From: Selaginella moellendorffii
Taxonomy: Eukaryota; Streptophyta; Lycopodiopsida; Selaginellales; Selaginellaceae
NCBI RefSeq assembly: GCF_000143415.4
Contig: NW_003314301.1
Location: 1,176,314-1,240,313 of the forward strand
Length of the DNA: 64,000 nt
Direction: 5' to 3'
The notes under the pieces are model-generated. The model saw only the letters and a program-made list of their open reading frames with translations. It had not been told where the DNA came from and searched no databases. Position numbers and translations under genes: made by a program. Below are positions 43,468 to 55,464 of the stretch, piece by piece (within the stretch, counting starts at the first letter, position 1; each line of letters starts with the position of its first letter).

Positions 43468-45090
43468 TTAACAATACTTTTTGCAAACTTTTATGGGTAA
43501 TCTTTCAAGCTTTGAAAATTGCAAGAACCGCAAAATTAGAAGAGGAAAATCGGCTGAAATCCCCACAACGCTCACTTGGCACGGCCATTCCATCTGCACC
43601 TGTCCCCACACCAGCCTCTGCATTGGATACTCGTCAAACATCTCATCCGGAACCAAATACACGAATCGAGTGTTCCTCCCAAACTTCACCACTGCATCTT
43701 GGACGTGCTGCAGCAGCGCATCGTGCCTAGCTCTCCGGGTTATCCGAAACATCACCGCAGATCCATCACGAAGCACTCCCACCGCATCGTAGCAAGAACT
43801 CGGCGAGCCTGGACAATCCTCGGCCACGAAGTATCCCGACTTCCCCGCGATGATATCTCCAGCCTTCCGGAAGAGCACAACGTTGCCACCAAAGTCGAAA
43901 CTCTCCAAGCCAGCCACAGCACCCGGATCCAATCGCCTGGAACGAAACTGGAGCTTCTTCACATCCCGCGACGCCAGGAGGCAATGCACGAGGTACGCAA
44001 ACTTCCGGCCGACAATAGCAGCGTTGTCCGAGATGAGCTTGTTGTCCTTGATGTAATCCATCTGATCTTCATACGGCTCACCCTCGGCACCGATCCCCAG
44101 CGTCTTCTCTACGTGCGCGGACGCACAAACCACGGTCGCCACCTTGTACTCCGGATCCAAAGGCTCGAGATGGAAGATATGGCTGAAACGTTCCGGGTCT
44201 CGTCTCAAAGCTCCAGCGATGTCCAAACGCTTCTCCTTCCTGGCCTCGAGCAAAGCAGCCTGGAACTGGCACAACCAGTCCGGATCATCGGCTCTGTCCA
44301 GCACCGCTCGAGGGGATCCACCCCAGAAACCAAACAGCTGCTCGACCGCGGTGAAATCTCCAGGGCTGTTCAGCAATCCAGCGGAGGCGTACAGCACCGC
44401 GAGCTCGCAGACGTCCCACGGCGGCATGCAAACGATCATCGCGTTGCCATTCTCTCTCGCGAACTTCCTTGAATACTTGACTTCGTCCCAGCCGGAGGAG
44501 AAGACGATCGCGTGGCTGAAGGCGTGCTGCGGTCGAAGGAGAGGAGCATTGCAGAGATAGACGGTGTCTTGCGTTCGCTGAGAATCGAATGACCCCACGA
44601 CCCCTTCCACAACTTGGCTGCCTCGAAAGAAATAGCTCAAACCGGAAGAACTCTCGCAGGATTCTTCCCAGATCACCTGCCTGTTCGCGAAATCCGGATG
44701 GATCCTCAGCTGTGTGAGCAAGTAGTAGCCAAAGGACGTCATTCCCGTGCCTGGCGATCCCCCGATGATCAAGTGATCGATCGAGCTATCGCCTCTGCGA
44801 GACTTCACTCTACCGGAGAGAATGTCGATCACCAGAGAGGCGAATTCGCGGTAAACGCTCCGGACTAGCAGCTTGTTTCTCTTGGACTGGAGAAAAGAAA
44901 CCCCTGGCTTGAGCGTCACCGTGTCGAGCTCTATGTGGACTCGCTCGAGCTGTGCTTCTGGCGGTGTGGAGACTTTGATCGAAGGCGTGATGGATTCCCT
45001 TGGGACAAGACACACGCACCGGGTTGTAGTCGCGATCGGGATGGATTCCCAGAAGCGCCTGACGTGCTCCTCCGCGTTCCACCGCTCCAT
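43468..45090 (-). CDS. Crinkler/RHS-type ATPase-like protein, Walker A Lys to Met
   Basis: This is a single open frame of 540 codons, starting at an ATG 57 bp from the PIG-V start. After a 100-residue N-terminal region comes a P-loop region GGSPGTGMTS (residues 110-119). The rest follows the RHS/Crinkler ATPase pattern: FSSGWDEVKYSRKF, then CMPPWDVCEL, then FGFWGGSPRAVL, and near the end FVYLVPDEMFDEYP. In this family the P-loop normally reads GxPGxGK(S/T); here residue 117 is Met, so ATP binding is probably lost or altered. The role in plants is unknown; related domains are known from oomycete Crinkler proteins and trypanosome RHS proteins. A decayed relative lies at 37917-38525. The last 30 codons fit less well, so an undetected 3' intron is possible. 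Confidence 0.75.
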   Translation of the reverse strand: MERWNAEEHVRRFWESIPIATTTRCVCLVPRESITPSIKVSTPPEAQLERVHIELDTVTLKPGVSFLQSKRNKLLVRSVYREFASLVIDILSGRVKSRRGDSSIDHLIIGGSPGTGMTSFGYYLLTQLRIHPDFANRQVIWEESCESSSGLSYFFRGSQVVEGVVGSFDSQRTQDTVYLCNAPLLRPQHAFSHAIVFSSGWDEVKYSRKFARENGNAMIVCMPPWDVCELAVLYASAGLLNSPGDFTAVEQLFGFWGGSPRAVLDRADDPDWLCQFQAALLEARKEKRLDIAGALRRDPERFSHIFHLEPLDPEYKVATVVCASAHVEKTLGIGAEGEPYEDQMDYIKDNKLISDNAAIVGRKFAYLVHCLLASRDVKKLQFRSRRLDPGAVAGLESFDFGGNVVLFRKAGDIIAGKSGYFVAEDCPGSPSSCYDAVGVLRDGSAVMFRITRRARHDALLQHVQDAVVKFGRNTRFVYLVPDEMFDEYPMQRLVWGQVQMEWPCQVSVVGISADFPLLILRFLQFSKLERLPIKVCKKYC

Positions 45091-45147
45091 CGCCTTAAAC
45101 CCTACATTTTGAAGAACCCTAAATCTCTATCTTAGGGTTCTTGGGCA
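45091..45147. promoter_or_regulatory. 57-bp divergent start-to-start region with inverted telo-box-like repeat
   Basis: The region contains the perfect inverted repeat AAGAACCCTAA (45112-45122) and TTAGGGTTCTT (45132-45142) with a 9-bp spacer. A further AAACCCTA is at 45098-45105. AAACCCTA-type telo-boxes are known promoter elements of growth-related plant genes. The region must include both 5' UTRs, or transcription must start inside the opposite gene. Confidence 0.6.
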
Positions 45148-46884
45148 ATGCGGGGAGAGGGGGGAGTGCTGGCCATGGCGCTGGCCTCCCGCGGCATCGT
45201 TCTGCTCGCAATGCTGGCCTGGGCGTGGCTTGGATCGCCCTATGATTCCTCGGCAGCATTGGATTTGCCCTGTCTCTCGCGGGATGATCATGGTTTTGAT
45301 CGAGGGGGGATCTCGAATTCTACGCTTCTCAGAAGCGTTGTGTGGGACGGCGTGTACTACTTGCGGATTGCTCGCTGTGGCTACGAGTACGAGCAAATGC
45401 ACGCGTTCCAGCCTCTCCTTCCCCTTCTCATGCGTTTTCTCTCCAACACTGGTAAATGCTTACATGAATTTTTTTTCTTTTGTTCCATGACTGATGTTCC
45501 TGTTCTTCCAGCTTTAAGAGGCTTTGTTCCAGTTTTTGGCTATGATGAAACGCTCGCCTTGTCTGGCTATGTCATAAACGTCATGGCTTTCGTATTGGCA
45601 GCTCTCTACTTATATAGGTATGTTTTTACTCTTCCATTCATCTTCTAGTCTTCTGATCGATATTTGTTCTTTCCTTCTTTGCTAGGCTGAGTTTGTACGT
45701 TCTAGAACGAGAGAGAATGGCTTTCCTGGCGACGGCATTTTTCTGCTTTAATCCGGCATCGGTTTTCTACTCATCCTTGTAAGTTGGTAACCTTTCAAGA
45801 TGTTCCAACTAGCAATCGACGTTCGTTTCTGTGACGCAGATATACTGAAAGCTTATTTGCTCTACTATCCTTTGCGGGAATGTGGTATCTCGTAAGTGGA
45901 GCCAGATGGAAGTCTGCGATCTTGTTTGGCTTCTCCAGCATTGCGCGTTCGAATGGCATTGTTCATGCGGGATTCTTCTTGTTCCAGTGCCTTCACTTGG
46001 TTTACCACAACAAAGTCTTCCACATGAAAAGGCCGCTGGTGAGAAAGTTGGCTTTTCGTTTCTTTCCCGCGTGCTCGAATTTTGATTGTTTCTATCATAA
46101 GCTTGCAGGATCTCTCTTTGTCATCATCCAGTGCGGACTTCAAGCTTCCCTTGTGGTAGCACCCTTCGTTGTTTTTCAGGCTTATGGCTACTTTGAGATG
46201 TGTTTCAACGATTCCAAGCAGCAGAGGCCTTGGTGCAAGGCAACCATACCGTACTTGTATGGATTCGTTCAAGATCACTACTGGTAAGATCTGCTTCTCT
46301 TGGCATGGTTTTTATAATTGTCTGCTGTGCCAGGGACGTTGGATTCCTACGGTATTTCCAGCTCAAACAAATCCCGAACTTTCTGTCTGCGTCGCCGGCA
46401 CTGCTTCTAGCAAGCTCTGCCATTGTCACATACGCCAGAGCGCAGCCCAAATTGTTTTATTCTCTGGGTCTCGCAGCACCTTCTTGGCAGAAAAGAAAGG
46501 CCGCCCTTCTTCCAGATCACTCAAAACGTAAGCAACACTGTTTTTGGACTTTCCTAATGTCATCGAATCTGTAGCTCCGAGAGTGAAGAAAGAAGCGACG
46601 GGATTTTACGCAGTGGCAAGCGTTCCTTTTGTTTTTGAGCTCTTGGTTATGACCCTTGTTGCATTCTTGGTAATGCACGTCCAGGTATTCGCTATACTTG
46701 TTTTTTTAGCTCCTCAAAACTTGGAATCGGGATTCTGCAGGTGTCGACCCGCTTTCTCTCTTGCAGTCCAGTTATATATTGGTTCTCGGCATCCTTTCGT
46801 AGGCAATGGATTGGATGGTGGGTGTTTCTTTCTTACACCCTGGTTGGAACATTGCTCTTCGTAAATTTCTATCCTTTCACGTAA
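45148..46884 (+). CDS. PIGV: GPI mannosyltransferase 2 (PIG-V)
   Basis: PIG-V adds the second mannose to GPI anchors in the ER membrane. Exons: 45148-45451, 45512-45617, 45686-45778, 45840-46038, 46102-46283, 46334-46527, 46575-46684, 46741-46884 (443 aa). Visible family signatures are VVWDGVYYLRIA (residues 64-75), FNPASVFYSS followed by YTESLFALLSF, VGFLRYFQLKQIPNF, and the C-terminal VGTLLFVNFYPFT. The length suits the family, and several hydrophobic stretches fit a multi-pass membrane enzyme. All introns are 48-68 nt. The 46039-46101 intron is uncertain, because reading straight through is also open. The start lies 57 bp from the divergent neighbour. Confidence in the family is high. Confidence 0.93.
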
Positions 46885-47600
46885 TCTTTCGCGAGTCCAC
46901 CTCCAAGATTTTCTAATGCATCTCGAAATACCGCAAACGGCAAACGTCAAAAGCTAGGCATTGCTTTCGCTGTCTCCAAGAAATTTGGTAAGTTGTGCAG
47001 CCTTTTTTTTTGTTTTGTTTTGACAGAATGGATGATATTTCCTGATTTATCGGTGTGTGGCCCTGTATTGAGATTGAAGATTATTTGAGGGACCAAGAGT
47101 GACGTACCTGTTACGTTTGCATCGTCTTTGTGTCTCCTGTACAGCTCAATCTGTATCAATTGTAGCAGGTATTCAGTTGAATATCATAGTCAATTTCAAT
47201 GAATGCCACTGAACAGCCTATAGAATAGAGAGACATATTCAACATATAATAGAGAGACGTACAACCAGCAAGCATATCAGCTCGTTTGATCCTGCAGGGC
47301 TAGTGGTACAGTGTTTTTATTTTTGTATTTTTCTATTTGTTTTCTTTTGCTAGATCCCTATAAGAAAGTGGACCGTAAACAAACCAGTTGTCAAGAAAGA
47401 AATGTCCACCAGAGTCGAAGATGAACAGAGGAGGATTATATATCTACAGTTTAAACTTCCTCCATTCTTGACAAGTTCAGCTAAGTGGCCGACCTTATTG
47501 GGTTTTTGTACACCAACTTTTGAAAGGAAGGTGAAAGAATGGCCAGACTTCCCCAAGTAATCATTTGCATCTTAGGGAGGACAAACTAACTCAGCAGCCC
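46885..47600 (+). promoter_or_regulatory. PIG-V 3' flank and GH3 upstream region with auxin-response-type motifs
   Basis: There is no gene in this interval. TGTCTC occurs at 46971-46976 and 47131-47136, and its reverse GAGACA at 47230-47235. TGTCTC is the classic auxin response element, and many GH3 genes are auxin-induced. Three hits in 700 bp is suggestive only. Confidence 0.35.
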
Positions 47601-47601
47601 A

Positions 47602-47609
47602 GTATAAAT
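47602..47609 (+). promoter_or_regulatory. TATA box of the GH3 gene
   Basis: GTATAAATA at 47602-47610 lies about 135 bp before the chosen ATG, leaving a 5' UTR of roughly 100 nt. Confidence 0.5.
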
Positions 47610-47738
47610 AAGCCAAGTTCTGGAAGTCTGCTCACACACACAACACATTCGAACAGCAACTTCACATTCTTGAGGTTTTTTTCAGCATCAAAGTTTCTTA
47701 CTGAAAAAAATAGAAGCCTCAGTGTTTTCCTTGCCATC

Positions 47739-49781
47739 ATGCCAGGGATTCCATTGATCTCCCATAGTGACGCTCTTACTTATGGCTTTGAGGAGCTGGC
47801 CAGGAATGGTAATGCTGTGCAGGCTGAGCTCCTCGAGCAGATCTTGGTGCAGAATGCAGATGCTGACTATCTCAAGGAGCACAAGCTGAATGGCTGCACT
47901 GATCTGGAGACTTTTAAAGCGCGTCTCCCGCTTATCACCTATGCAGACATCGAAGGCTACATTCAAAAGATTGCCGATGGCGATCAGTCGCCGCTTCTCT
48001 GCCAAAAGCCAGTTGATATGTTCTTCCTGAGGTAATTTTTTCCTTTTTTTTCTTAAAAGCTGTGCTGATAGTACACTGTTTCCTAAGCTCTGGGACTGCC
48101 AAGGGACGAACAAAGCTCATCCCAGCGCACTATGACTTCTTTCTCAACACCATTCGATTGTTCCAACTCTCTGGAGCGTTTCGAGGAAGGTACTATAATT
48201 GACATGTCAACTGGATTCTCTCACTCATGAATTCACTCTGAAAAAGTCAGGCACTTCCCACTGAGCTCGAATGCCAAAGTCATGGACATTGTCTACTGTG
48301 GCAAGCAAACAATGACCAAAGGAGGAATTCTCACGGGAACCGGAACCACAAACTATTTCCGCAGCGAAGCCTTCAAGCTCAAGCAGCAGTCCACAAAGAT
48401 GTTCAATTCTAGCCCAAACGAGGTGATCTTCTCCTCCAGCCTTCCCCAAGCAACGTACTGCCACCTGCTCTTCGCCCTCCTCGCCGCGGACGACATAGCC
48501 GTAATCTCCTCCACCTTCGTCTACACAATCGTCGAGGCCTTTCGCTTCCTGGAAAAGACCTGGTCAATCTTGGCCGATTGCATCGAGTCTGGAACACTCC
48601 CCGAATGGATCACAGACCATGCAATCCAAACCGTGGCCTCGAAGCAGCTCACCCAAGATCATCCCGACCGCGATCGAGGAACTCTAGCAGCCAAGATCCG
48701 ATTGGAATGCAGCCGTGGCTTCCAGGGAATCATCCCGAGACTGTGGAGGAACACGAGCTACGTCCTGTCAATCATGACCGGAACAATGTTGTCCTACTGC
48801 GAGGCGATGCGGTTCTACGCAGGGCCGGGCCTGGCGCTGGTTTGCGGTGACTATGGCGCTTCCGAGAGCTGGATGGGGATCAACATGGATCCTCTCTCGT
48901 CCCCGCACAACACCATCTTCACCATCGTCCCGGATCTTGCCTACTTTGAGTTCATTCCTCTGGAGCGGCGCAAGTTTTCTAAGATCCACGAGATCAATGG
49001 TCCCGTGGTGCCGCCGAGCTCGCTTTTCACGGAGGTGGCAGCGCCAGTGAGCATGGCAGACGTCCGTGTGGGTCAAGAATACGAGATCGCCATCACAACT
49101 TCGTCCGGTAAATCCTTTTTGATTGAGTCTCGAATGATAACCAAGTGTATTGTGCATGCCTGTGCCGTGTGAGCAGGGCTGTACAGGTACCGCGTGGGCG
49201 ACGTTGTACGCATCTGTGGGTTTTACCACGATCTGCCGCAGTTCGAGTTCGTCTGCCGCCGGGACGTGCAGCTCAGCATCCACATCGACAAAAACGGCGA
49301 GACCGAGCTGGCCGTGGTGATGGAGCGGTCCGCCGCGGTACTACACGGCACAGGCGTCGGGGTGGTGGAGTATACCGCCCATGCTGACGTGTCGTTCCGC
49401 CCGGGACACTACGTTGTGTTTGTGGAGCTGGACGTGGACGTGGACGTGCCACACGTGAGAAAAGGAAACCAGGGATCTTCAAAGGTGGCGCAAGAAAAGC
49501 GTGACGATTTTGAGAGGGTATTGCAGGAGTGTTGTGATTGCATGGATGGCGCATTTGTGGAGCCCGGTTATGTTGTGTCCCGTGCGGCCAAGACGATTGG
49601 ACCCCTGGAGCTTTGCGTAGTGGAGAGGGGAACTTTTCGCAAGTTGGCAGAGAGTGCTCTGGACAAAGGTGCAACGCTGAATCAGTATAAGACCCCACGT
49701 TGCATTGCCGCGTCACACTTGCTAGCCATTCTCCGTGCAGGGATGGTCCGGAGCTTCTATTCGGGAGTGAGGAGAGAGTAG
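47739..49781 (+). CDS. GH3: GH3 acyl-acid amido synthetase
   Basis: GH3 enzymes adenylate an acyl acid such as auxin or jasmonate and join it to an amino acid, in the cytosol. Exons 47739-48031, 48088-48189, 48251-49107 and 49177-49781 give 618 aa, close to the usual 580-620. The ATP/AMP motifs are present: SSGTAKGRTK (residues 98-107), YGASESWMG (from 333) and YRYRVGD (420-426). The ATG at 47739 was chosen because the frame upstream to 47565 lies before and around the TATA box. Introns are 56, 61 and 69 nt. An upstream region with TGTCTC motifs would fit auxin control. The substrate cannot be read from the sequence. The Asp-Val-rich insert (VELDVDVDVPHVRKG) is unusual. Confidence 0.95.
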
Positions 49782-52700
49782 GTAGGGTAGTAAATTCCCC
49801 CCTTCACTGGGCCCAAAAACATGCTGAGTCTCATTACTTTCCATGTTTTATTTGTGTTCGGAGAGATTTGAAGATTAAATTATTTTAAATGAATAATATA
49901 TAGTTCATAAATATCTAGCTGGGTGGAGTATTTATCTATCTTTTTATATGTTATTTTAGCAGAAGCATCAAACAAAGGTGTTGCCGCGACCAACTGGAGG
50001 GTTTACATTGTCATAGTGAAGCATCAAACAAGTGGTGCCATTCAAACAAAAACGGTGTCATGCCTCCTATTGGGAAATAATGAAAGAATGAGACCACAAT
50101 GGTGCAAATTTGTAATGCAATTCTTCAAATATTAATACATGAAAGCATGGGACCACAGTGCAATAAATGACTTATAACAATCTTTTGAAGTTGAAGAAGC
50201 TTATGTTTTCACTATTGCTAATGCTGTTGCAGCAACAACTTCCACATGTTTGAAGCTGTCCAAGCAATAGCGGAAGTTGCTTGGCAATGCATGTAATATT
50301 ATTAGAAATGTAATGGTTTGATGTTTCATGCAATCATACGTTTAACGTGTTCTTTTTCCCGTAGGACGTTTTCCTTTTTTTGACTATGGTACCATATTCA
50401 TGATATGATATTGGCCAATCACAAGACGAGAACAAAAAGTGGCAGGCCGGAATAAAGTATAAAACACCAATCCGGCATGGAATAAGGAAAGAAGCTCCAT
50501 CCAATCCGGAATAAAATATAATGGCCAAAGCTTTAGCTCCTTGGTGCTCGAGATGTACGTGAGGATTTGCTCATGTGACATATCTCCTTTTCACGTGGGC
50601 CATTGATTAAAGGTGTTTTGATACGCCACCGAGGACCAGTGGGAAGCTCCCCACACTCGAAACGTTTTGCATCTCTTTGCGGGCACCTGGAGGAATGTAA
50701 AACATGCATTGCATACCACTCGGTCGCAACATGTACACAGTAACAAGAATCTTCCTCAATGAAGTCCACAATATGAGGTGAACTTCTCAGCGCCTCAAAG
50801 TGGGATGAAGCCGCTAGCTGCCATTGAGTCAAGCATATTCTCTTGAACGAGTATACCATTGAATTGTTCTAGCCTGCACAAACAAAGGAATGAACATAAG
50901 CCCAAAATGGTTGCCATACAAAATAACTTTTGTATGCTTGGAGATGGTAATTGTTGCTGTCAATGGCATGCAATTTGTAAATTGCGTGACAACTGACCAC
51001 ACGACCTATGCACACACCACCAGTTGCCAGCAGTCAATTCCCAGCAGTCAATTCCTGATTGGATGTCAGATATACAAGTTATTTATATACATCAATAAGT
51101 CTTAGATGGGTCCATAATGAGCCATATAACCCATGCATGGTGCCACATGCATTGATGACATCCTTCAGTCATCCTCATGTGTTCCAGACCTGGGATGGGT
51201 CTTGGGTTAGGGTTAAGATGCAAGGAATGTTAGTTGCAATGGCATTTTTGGATGTGAGGGGTTTTGGTAGCTACACTACATGGTGAGCCAATTTATGTCC
51301 TATTGTCCTCTTGTTTGTAGTTTGCTTGAGTCCAAAAACTAGAGTATTGAGGTAAGGTGTTAACAAGCAAAAGAGATTCAGAATGAGTAAGCTTGAATTG
51401 TTACATTATATATCTCTAACCTATGTGAGATGGTAAGTGAGGAGGCAAACAGCACTTTGTCCTCTTTCAGCTCTGCTTCTGAAAGCAGTTCCAATGTGCA
51501 AGAAGTGGTGGAGGACAATGTTTTGCCTGTAAGTAGAAATTTCACACTCATCCGTAATTTCTTAATTTCTCAAGTGTTTGAGATTTTCTTGCGAACAAGA
51601 GAATTTGCTAGTCCAAATGTATTTACCACTTGGTTACACCTCGATTCTTGGGATAAAAACTACAAGGTACCTAGCAAATTACTTCTAAATTACAAGGCTA
51701 GCATTGTACAAATATATGTGCATTGTCATTCCGAATTGGAGAGGTGTATACAAGAGTACCAACAGAGGATTGAATTAAGTTCAAACTTATGTAACTATGA
51801 ATTATGCTGGCACAAACTGGGGTATCATTAACTCCTGGTCTAGTTGTTGAACAGTAGGATATAGATTTAGCTAATAGCAAGTTTGTGAAGCATTGGCAAT
51901 GCATGATTCAGCAGGGCTGTAGTAGGGGCATCTGTCTAGAATTCAAAGACAGATTTACACTAATGTGGAGCCTTATGTGCTGTGCCATATGGACTGAGTA
52001 TATTTCATTGCATTTGTGAAGATTTAAACATTCATTGTGGCAGCATATTGCAAACTTGTATCATATAGATTCTACATTCACATTTTGATATGTGGGGAAA
52101 CTCATTATACAGTCTCTTGAGAGCTATCAACCATCAAACAAACGCATGTGATTTTCAACATATACGCACAAACTGTATACAGATTTAGCCGGCATAAATG
52201 CATTAGGAGTGACAATGCTCCTGAACATAATGTGGTAGAGAATGATATGGAACGTTTTTTGGGTCCTTAAGGCAAGAGTTTTATCCACAAGACGTCAACA
52301 AGAAACTAGGTATAACTTCAATATTTTGTTGTGCATGTTCATCACCACTAACCTCCCTACCTTGCAGTGCATTGAGCACTTTTGGTGTGAATTGTACAAG
52401 TGTATGATGTGGTTATACAAGCACCTAATGGAGGATATTGGCATATGGATATTTCCAATGTATGGAGTTTGCAATGTCATATCTTGCCAAAGATATATCT
52501 CATTGAGTCACTATGTAGAATTTACACAAGGTGCGTTTATATTAGTGTGGTGAGTTCTTCAGGCCATCTCATGTACCAGTGAATTTGTTTCAGCCCTTGG
52601 AGCACGAGCTTGGGTAAGCCTTTCATTTGACGATGATATGCATAAACTTTCCCACTTGTAGAATCGTTCAGCCATTATCTTTAAAGGATATAGAAGACAT

Positions 52701-53639
52701 ATCAGGTTCAATATTTATGAATGTTAAAGGTGAAACACTCCCTCAAGTATTACTTCCCTTCTTTTTATCACTCAAAGCATGCTTGATGTCTTAGAAACTC
52801 ACAACTATGATGCATCAACAAGGCCTTAATCTTGATGAACAATATCTCCTACATTTGGATTTATTTATTAAACATGTAATAGCTGACGTTGAAGGTGTGG
52901 CTCTTTTAGTTTCTATTGACACTGCTCTTCCTTCACACTCATAGCAAGCCTTTTGCATTTCCTCTCATCTCCATAGCAAGCCTCACCTCTTTGTTTTTTA
53001 TTTTACCACATATAAGAAGTAAGGACATGGTGAGAATACATGGAAGTGGAGGTACTTGGCCCTGAAATAGTGCTAGAAATAATGCTCTATGTGATAAGCC
53101 TCTCAATCTTCCCTTCACCTCCAATCTGCAAACCATACATACAAGCTCAATTCTAGTGGTCCTGTTTGTGTATAAGCATGTATAGTTAAACAAACAAGGG
53201 AGGGAACCCTAGGCCAACCTCTCAACCCTTAAGGCATTATGGCCTTAAATCCCACAGGCTATAAAATATTTTCAAAATGTTCTTATGGTTTGTATCATTC
53301 TCCTCTCCCTCATAACCTAGACATGGATAGCAACCTTAAGAAGTTAAATGAGCTTCACATGAAGGGAGTTTAAAGGAATACGGCTATGGAGAAAAAATGT
53401 GCAAATGGCAACACTAATGTTGCGACAAATAGCCACAAAGAAAGAAAGTAATATAGCTTTTTCGCATGACAAGAGTTCTATAGCAGTATTGTTATATGAT
53501 TTGAGCCATTTGTTCCATTCTCATTTTCTTATTTCCATGACTATAAGTGGAGGATATAAATCATTGGTGATTCTTTTTGTGCTTATTATGAAGTGAATTA
53601 TATCTTGTTATAAAAGATAGATTCATAATCCTCTCATTC
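49782..53639. other. Intergenic DNA, no gene recognised
   Basis: Short frames only. A 14-bp tandem duplication (CCAGCAGTCAATTC) is at about 51027-51054. A small palindrome, ATGCATGGTGCCACATGCAT, is at about 51132-51151. A pyrimidine-rich TATA-like context appears near 50335-50400. No retroelement domain was seen until 53.6 kb. Confidence 0.45.
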
Positions 53640-55000
53640 CTTAGGAATGTCATCTAAGTTATAACCAAAACTTAGAAACACTTTCTTTATATCATCTTTA
53701 GTTTCCCATGTAGCTTCATCCATGGAATAACTATTTTATTGAACTAACAACTTCCTAGTTGTCTTCCGATGTGATATCACCACTCTTTGAGCAAGAATAT
53801 TGGTTGGACTAGCCTTCTCAGCATCAATCTTTGGGATCTAGATGATGGATTGATCCAAAATATCACTAGAGTGCATTCACACTTTAAGCTTTCTTACATG
53901 GAACATTGAATGAATCTTTGACCTAAGTTGGCAAGTCCAAAGTGTATGCAAGATCCCCCACACACTATAAAATTGTCTAAGGCCCGAAACACCATAAAAA
54001 CAATCTAGCAATGTCACCTCCTTTTAGAAACCATTGTGCATCTGATAGATTAAGGAAAACTTTGTCACCAACTTTGTATTTTTGATGACGACAATGCTCA
54101 TTAGCTAATCTTTTGTCTCGATCTTGAGCTTATTCATGTTCACCTTTGCCAACTCAAGCTTATCTTGCATATCTCTAAGAAATCACAAGCATGAGGCCGA
54201 TTGATAAGTGCTAGTGTGAACTAACTGAAGCAAAGACAAGTATTTCTCCCATACTCCCTATCGATTCAAGTTTCCCATAAAAAACCTCAACATATCTTCC
54301 AACAGATGATTTATGCACTTTGTCTGTCCGGGGATGATAGAGGCTAATGAGCTTTTGATGATCAACTTTGACCACCTGGTATGTCAAACAACCACATACG
54401 TATTTCTCAACATCTAACTTCATCCGAAGCCAAAAAAAATGCCTCTTCACCAACATATACATTCTTAGTACCCCCAAATGCCCAACACTTGGCACATTAT
54501 GACACTTAACCAAAATCTATTTGATGAGTTTATCAATACAAGGAGTTTGTTGGCCTAGAAGATTCTTTTGTCAACTAAAATACTGGAGAGACTAATGATC
54601 TGAGTCTATATGGAAGTCCGATCCATACAAATAATATTGCCATTCCTTCACAATAGCAATCACAACATACAACTCCTCTTGAGTAGGCCAATTCCACTAT
54701 GTAGCATCAAACTTATGGCTCATGTACGTAAAAGGATGCCCAACTTGAAGTAAGATGGCTCCAATAGTAATGTCACTTGTATCTGTCTCAATCACAAGAG
54801 GCTTCTCAAGATCAAAAATCTTTAATACAAGAGTAGAGATACAACATTACTTCAAATGTTGAAATGCCACTTGACATTTCTCATCCTAACCATGAATAGT
54901 AGCATGTTTTAACGTGTTCTAGAAAAGATTGGTCAAGGGAGTTACTATCTCTGAAAATCCTTCACAAATCCAAAAAGAACTCCAACCATACCCATGTTGA
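53640..55000 (-). pseudogene. Decayed Ty3/gypsy chromovirus pol: RNase H, integrase, chromodomain
   Basis: The domains run in minus-strand order. RNase H comes first (LEKPLVIETDTSDITIGAIL, about 54815-54755; GHPFTYMSHKF; TQEELYVVIAIVKEW). Next is the integrase zinc finger (GHLGVLRMYMLVKRHFFW ... CGCLTYQ, 54513-54340). A chromodomain-like end follows (DEATWETKDDIKKVF, about 53730-53685). Many stops are present. Chromodomains mark the chromovirus branch. Confidence 0.8.
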
Positions 55001-55059
55001 CAAACTCATCAATAGATTTTGGTTAAGTGTCATGATGTGCCATGTGTTCGGCATCCATG

Positions 55060-55360
55060 AATACTAAGAATGTATAAAAGAGGCATTTCTTTTGGCCTGG
55101 GATGAAGTTAGATGTTGAGAAGTATATATGTGGTTGATTGATTTACTAGGCACAAAGTTGATCATTAAAAGCTTGCTAGCCTCTATCATCCCCTATGTGT
55201 ATCTTAGAATAAATGGGATAGCATTTTGATGGACTTTATCATTGGTTTACTCAAGACCTTTCGAGGAAATAATGTTATTTGGGTTGTTGTGGATCACTTA
55301 ACAAAGATGGCTCACTTCTTCAGGACAAGTTAATTATTTTAACAAAATATACAACTATTT
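55060..55360 (+). pseudogene. Decayed gypsy integrase fragment, opposite strand
   Basis: The plus strand carries RHFFWPGMKLDVEKYI (about 55084) and [13 protein letters not shown] then [18 protein letters not shown] (about 55230-55325). These are the integrase zinc-finger end and first catalytic segment. It faces the fragment at 54340-54513, so two elements collide head to tail here. Confidence 0.75.
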
Positions 55361-55464
55361 AGAATCTAAAGATTAAAGAGCCACTCATATTAATTGTATA
55401 ATTGATTGTGAGAGAAATAATATTGCTGAGATGAATAGGGTTATGAGCAAGAGGCATTTGTAAA

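Noticed and set aside
43576-44472. 298-codon plus-strand frame
   Set aside because: Shadow of the intact minus-strand RHS-type gene in GC-rich sequence.
47565-47738. Upstream in-frame ATG extending GH3 by 58 residues
   Set aside because: It lies before a TATA box, and the extra sequence has no resemblance to GH3 N-termini.
51132-51151. Palindrome ATGCATGGTGCCACATGCAT
   Set aside because: Resembles the transposon palindrome loosely but lacks the ATGGCRTG half-site; single and outside the element.
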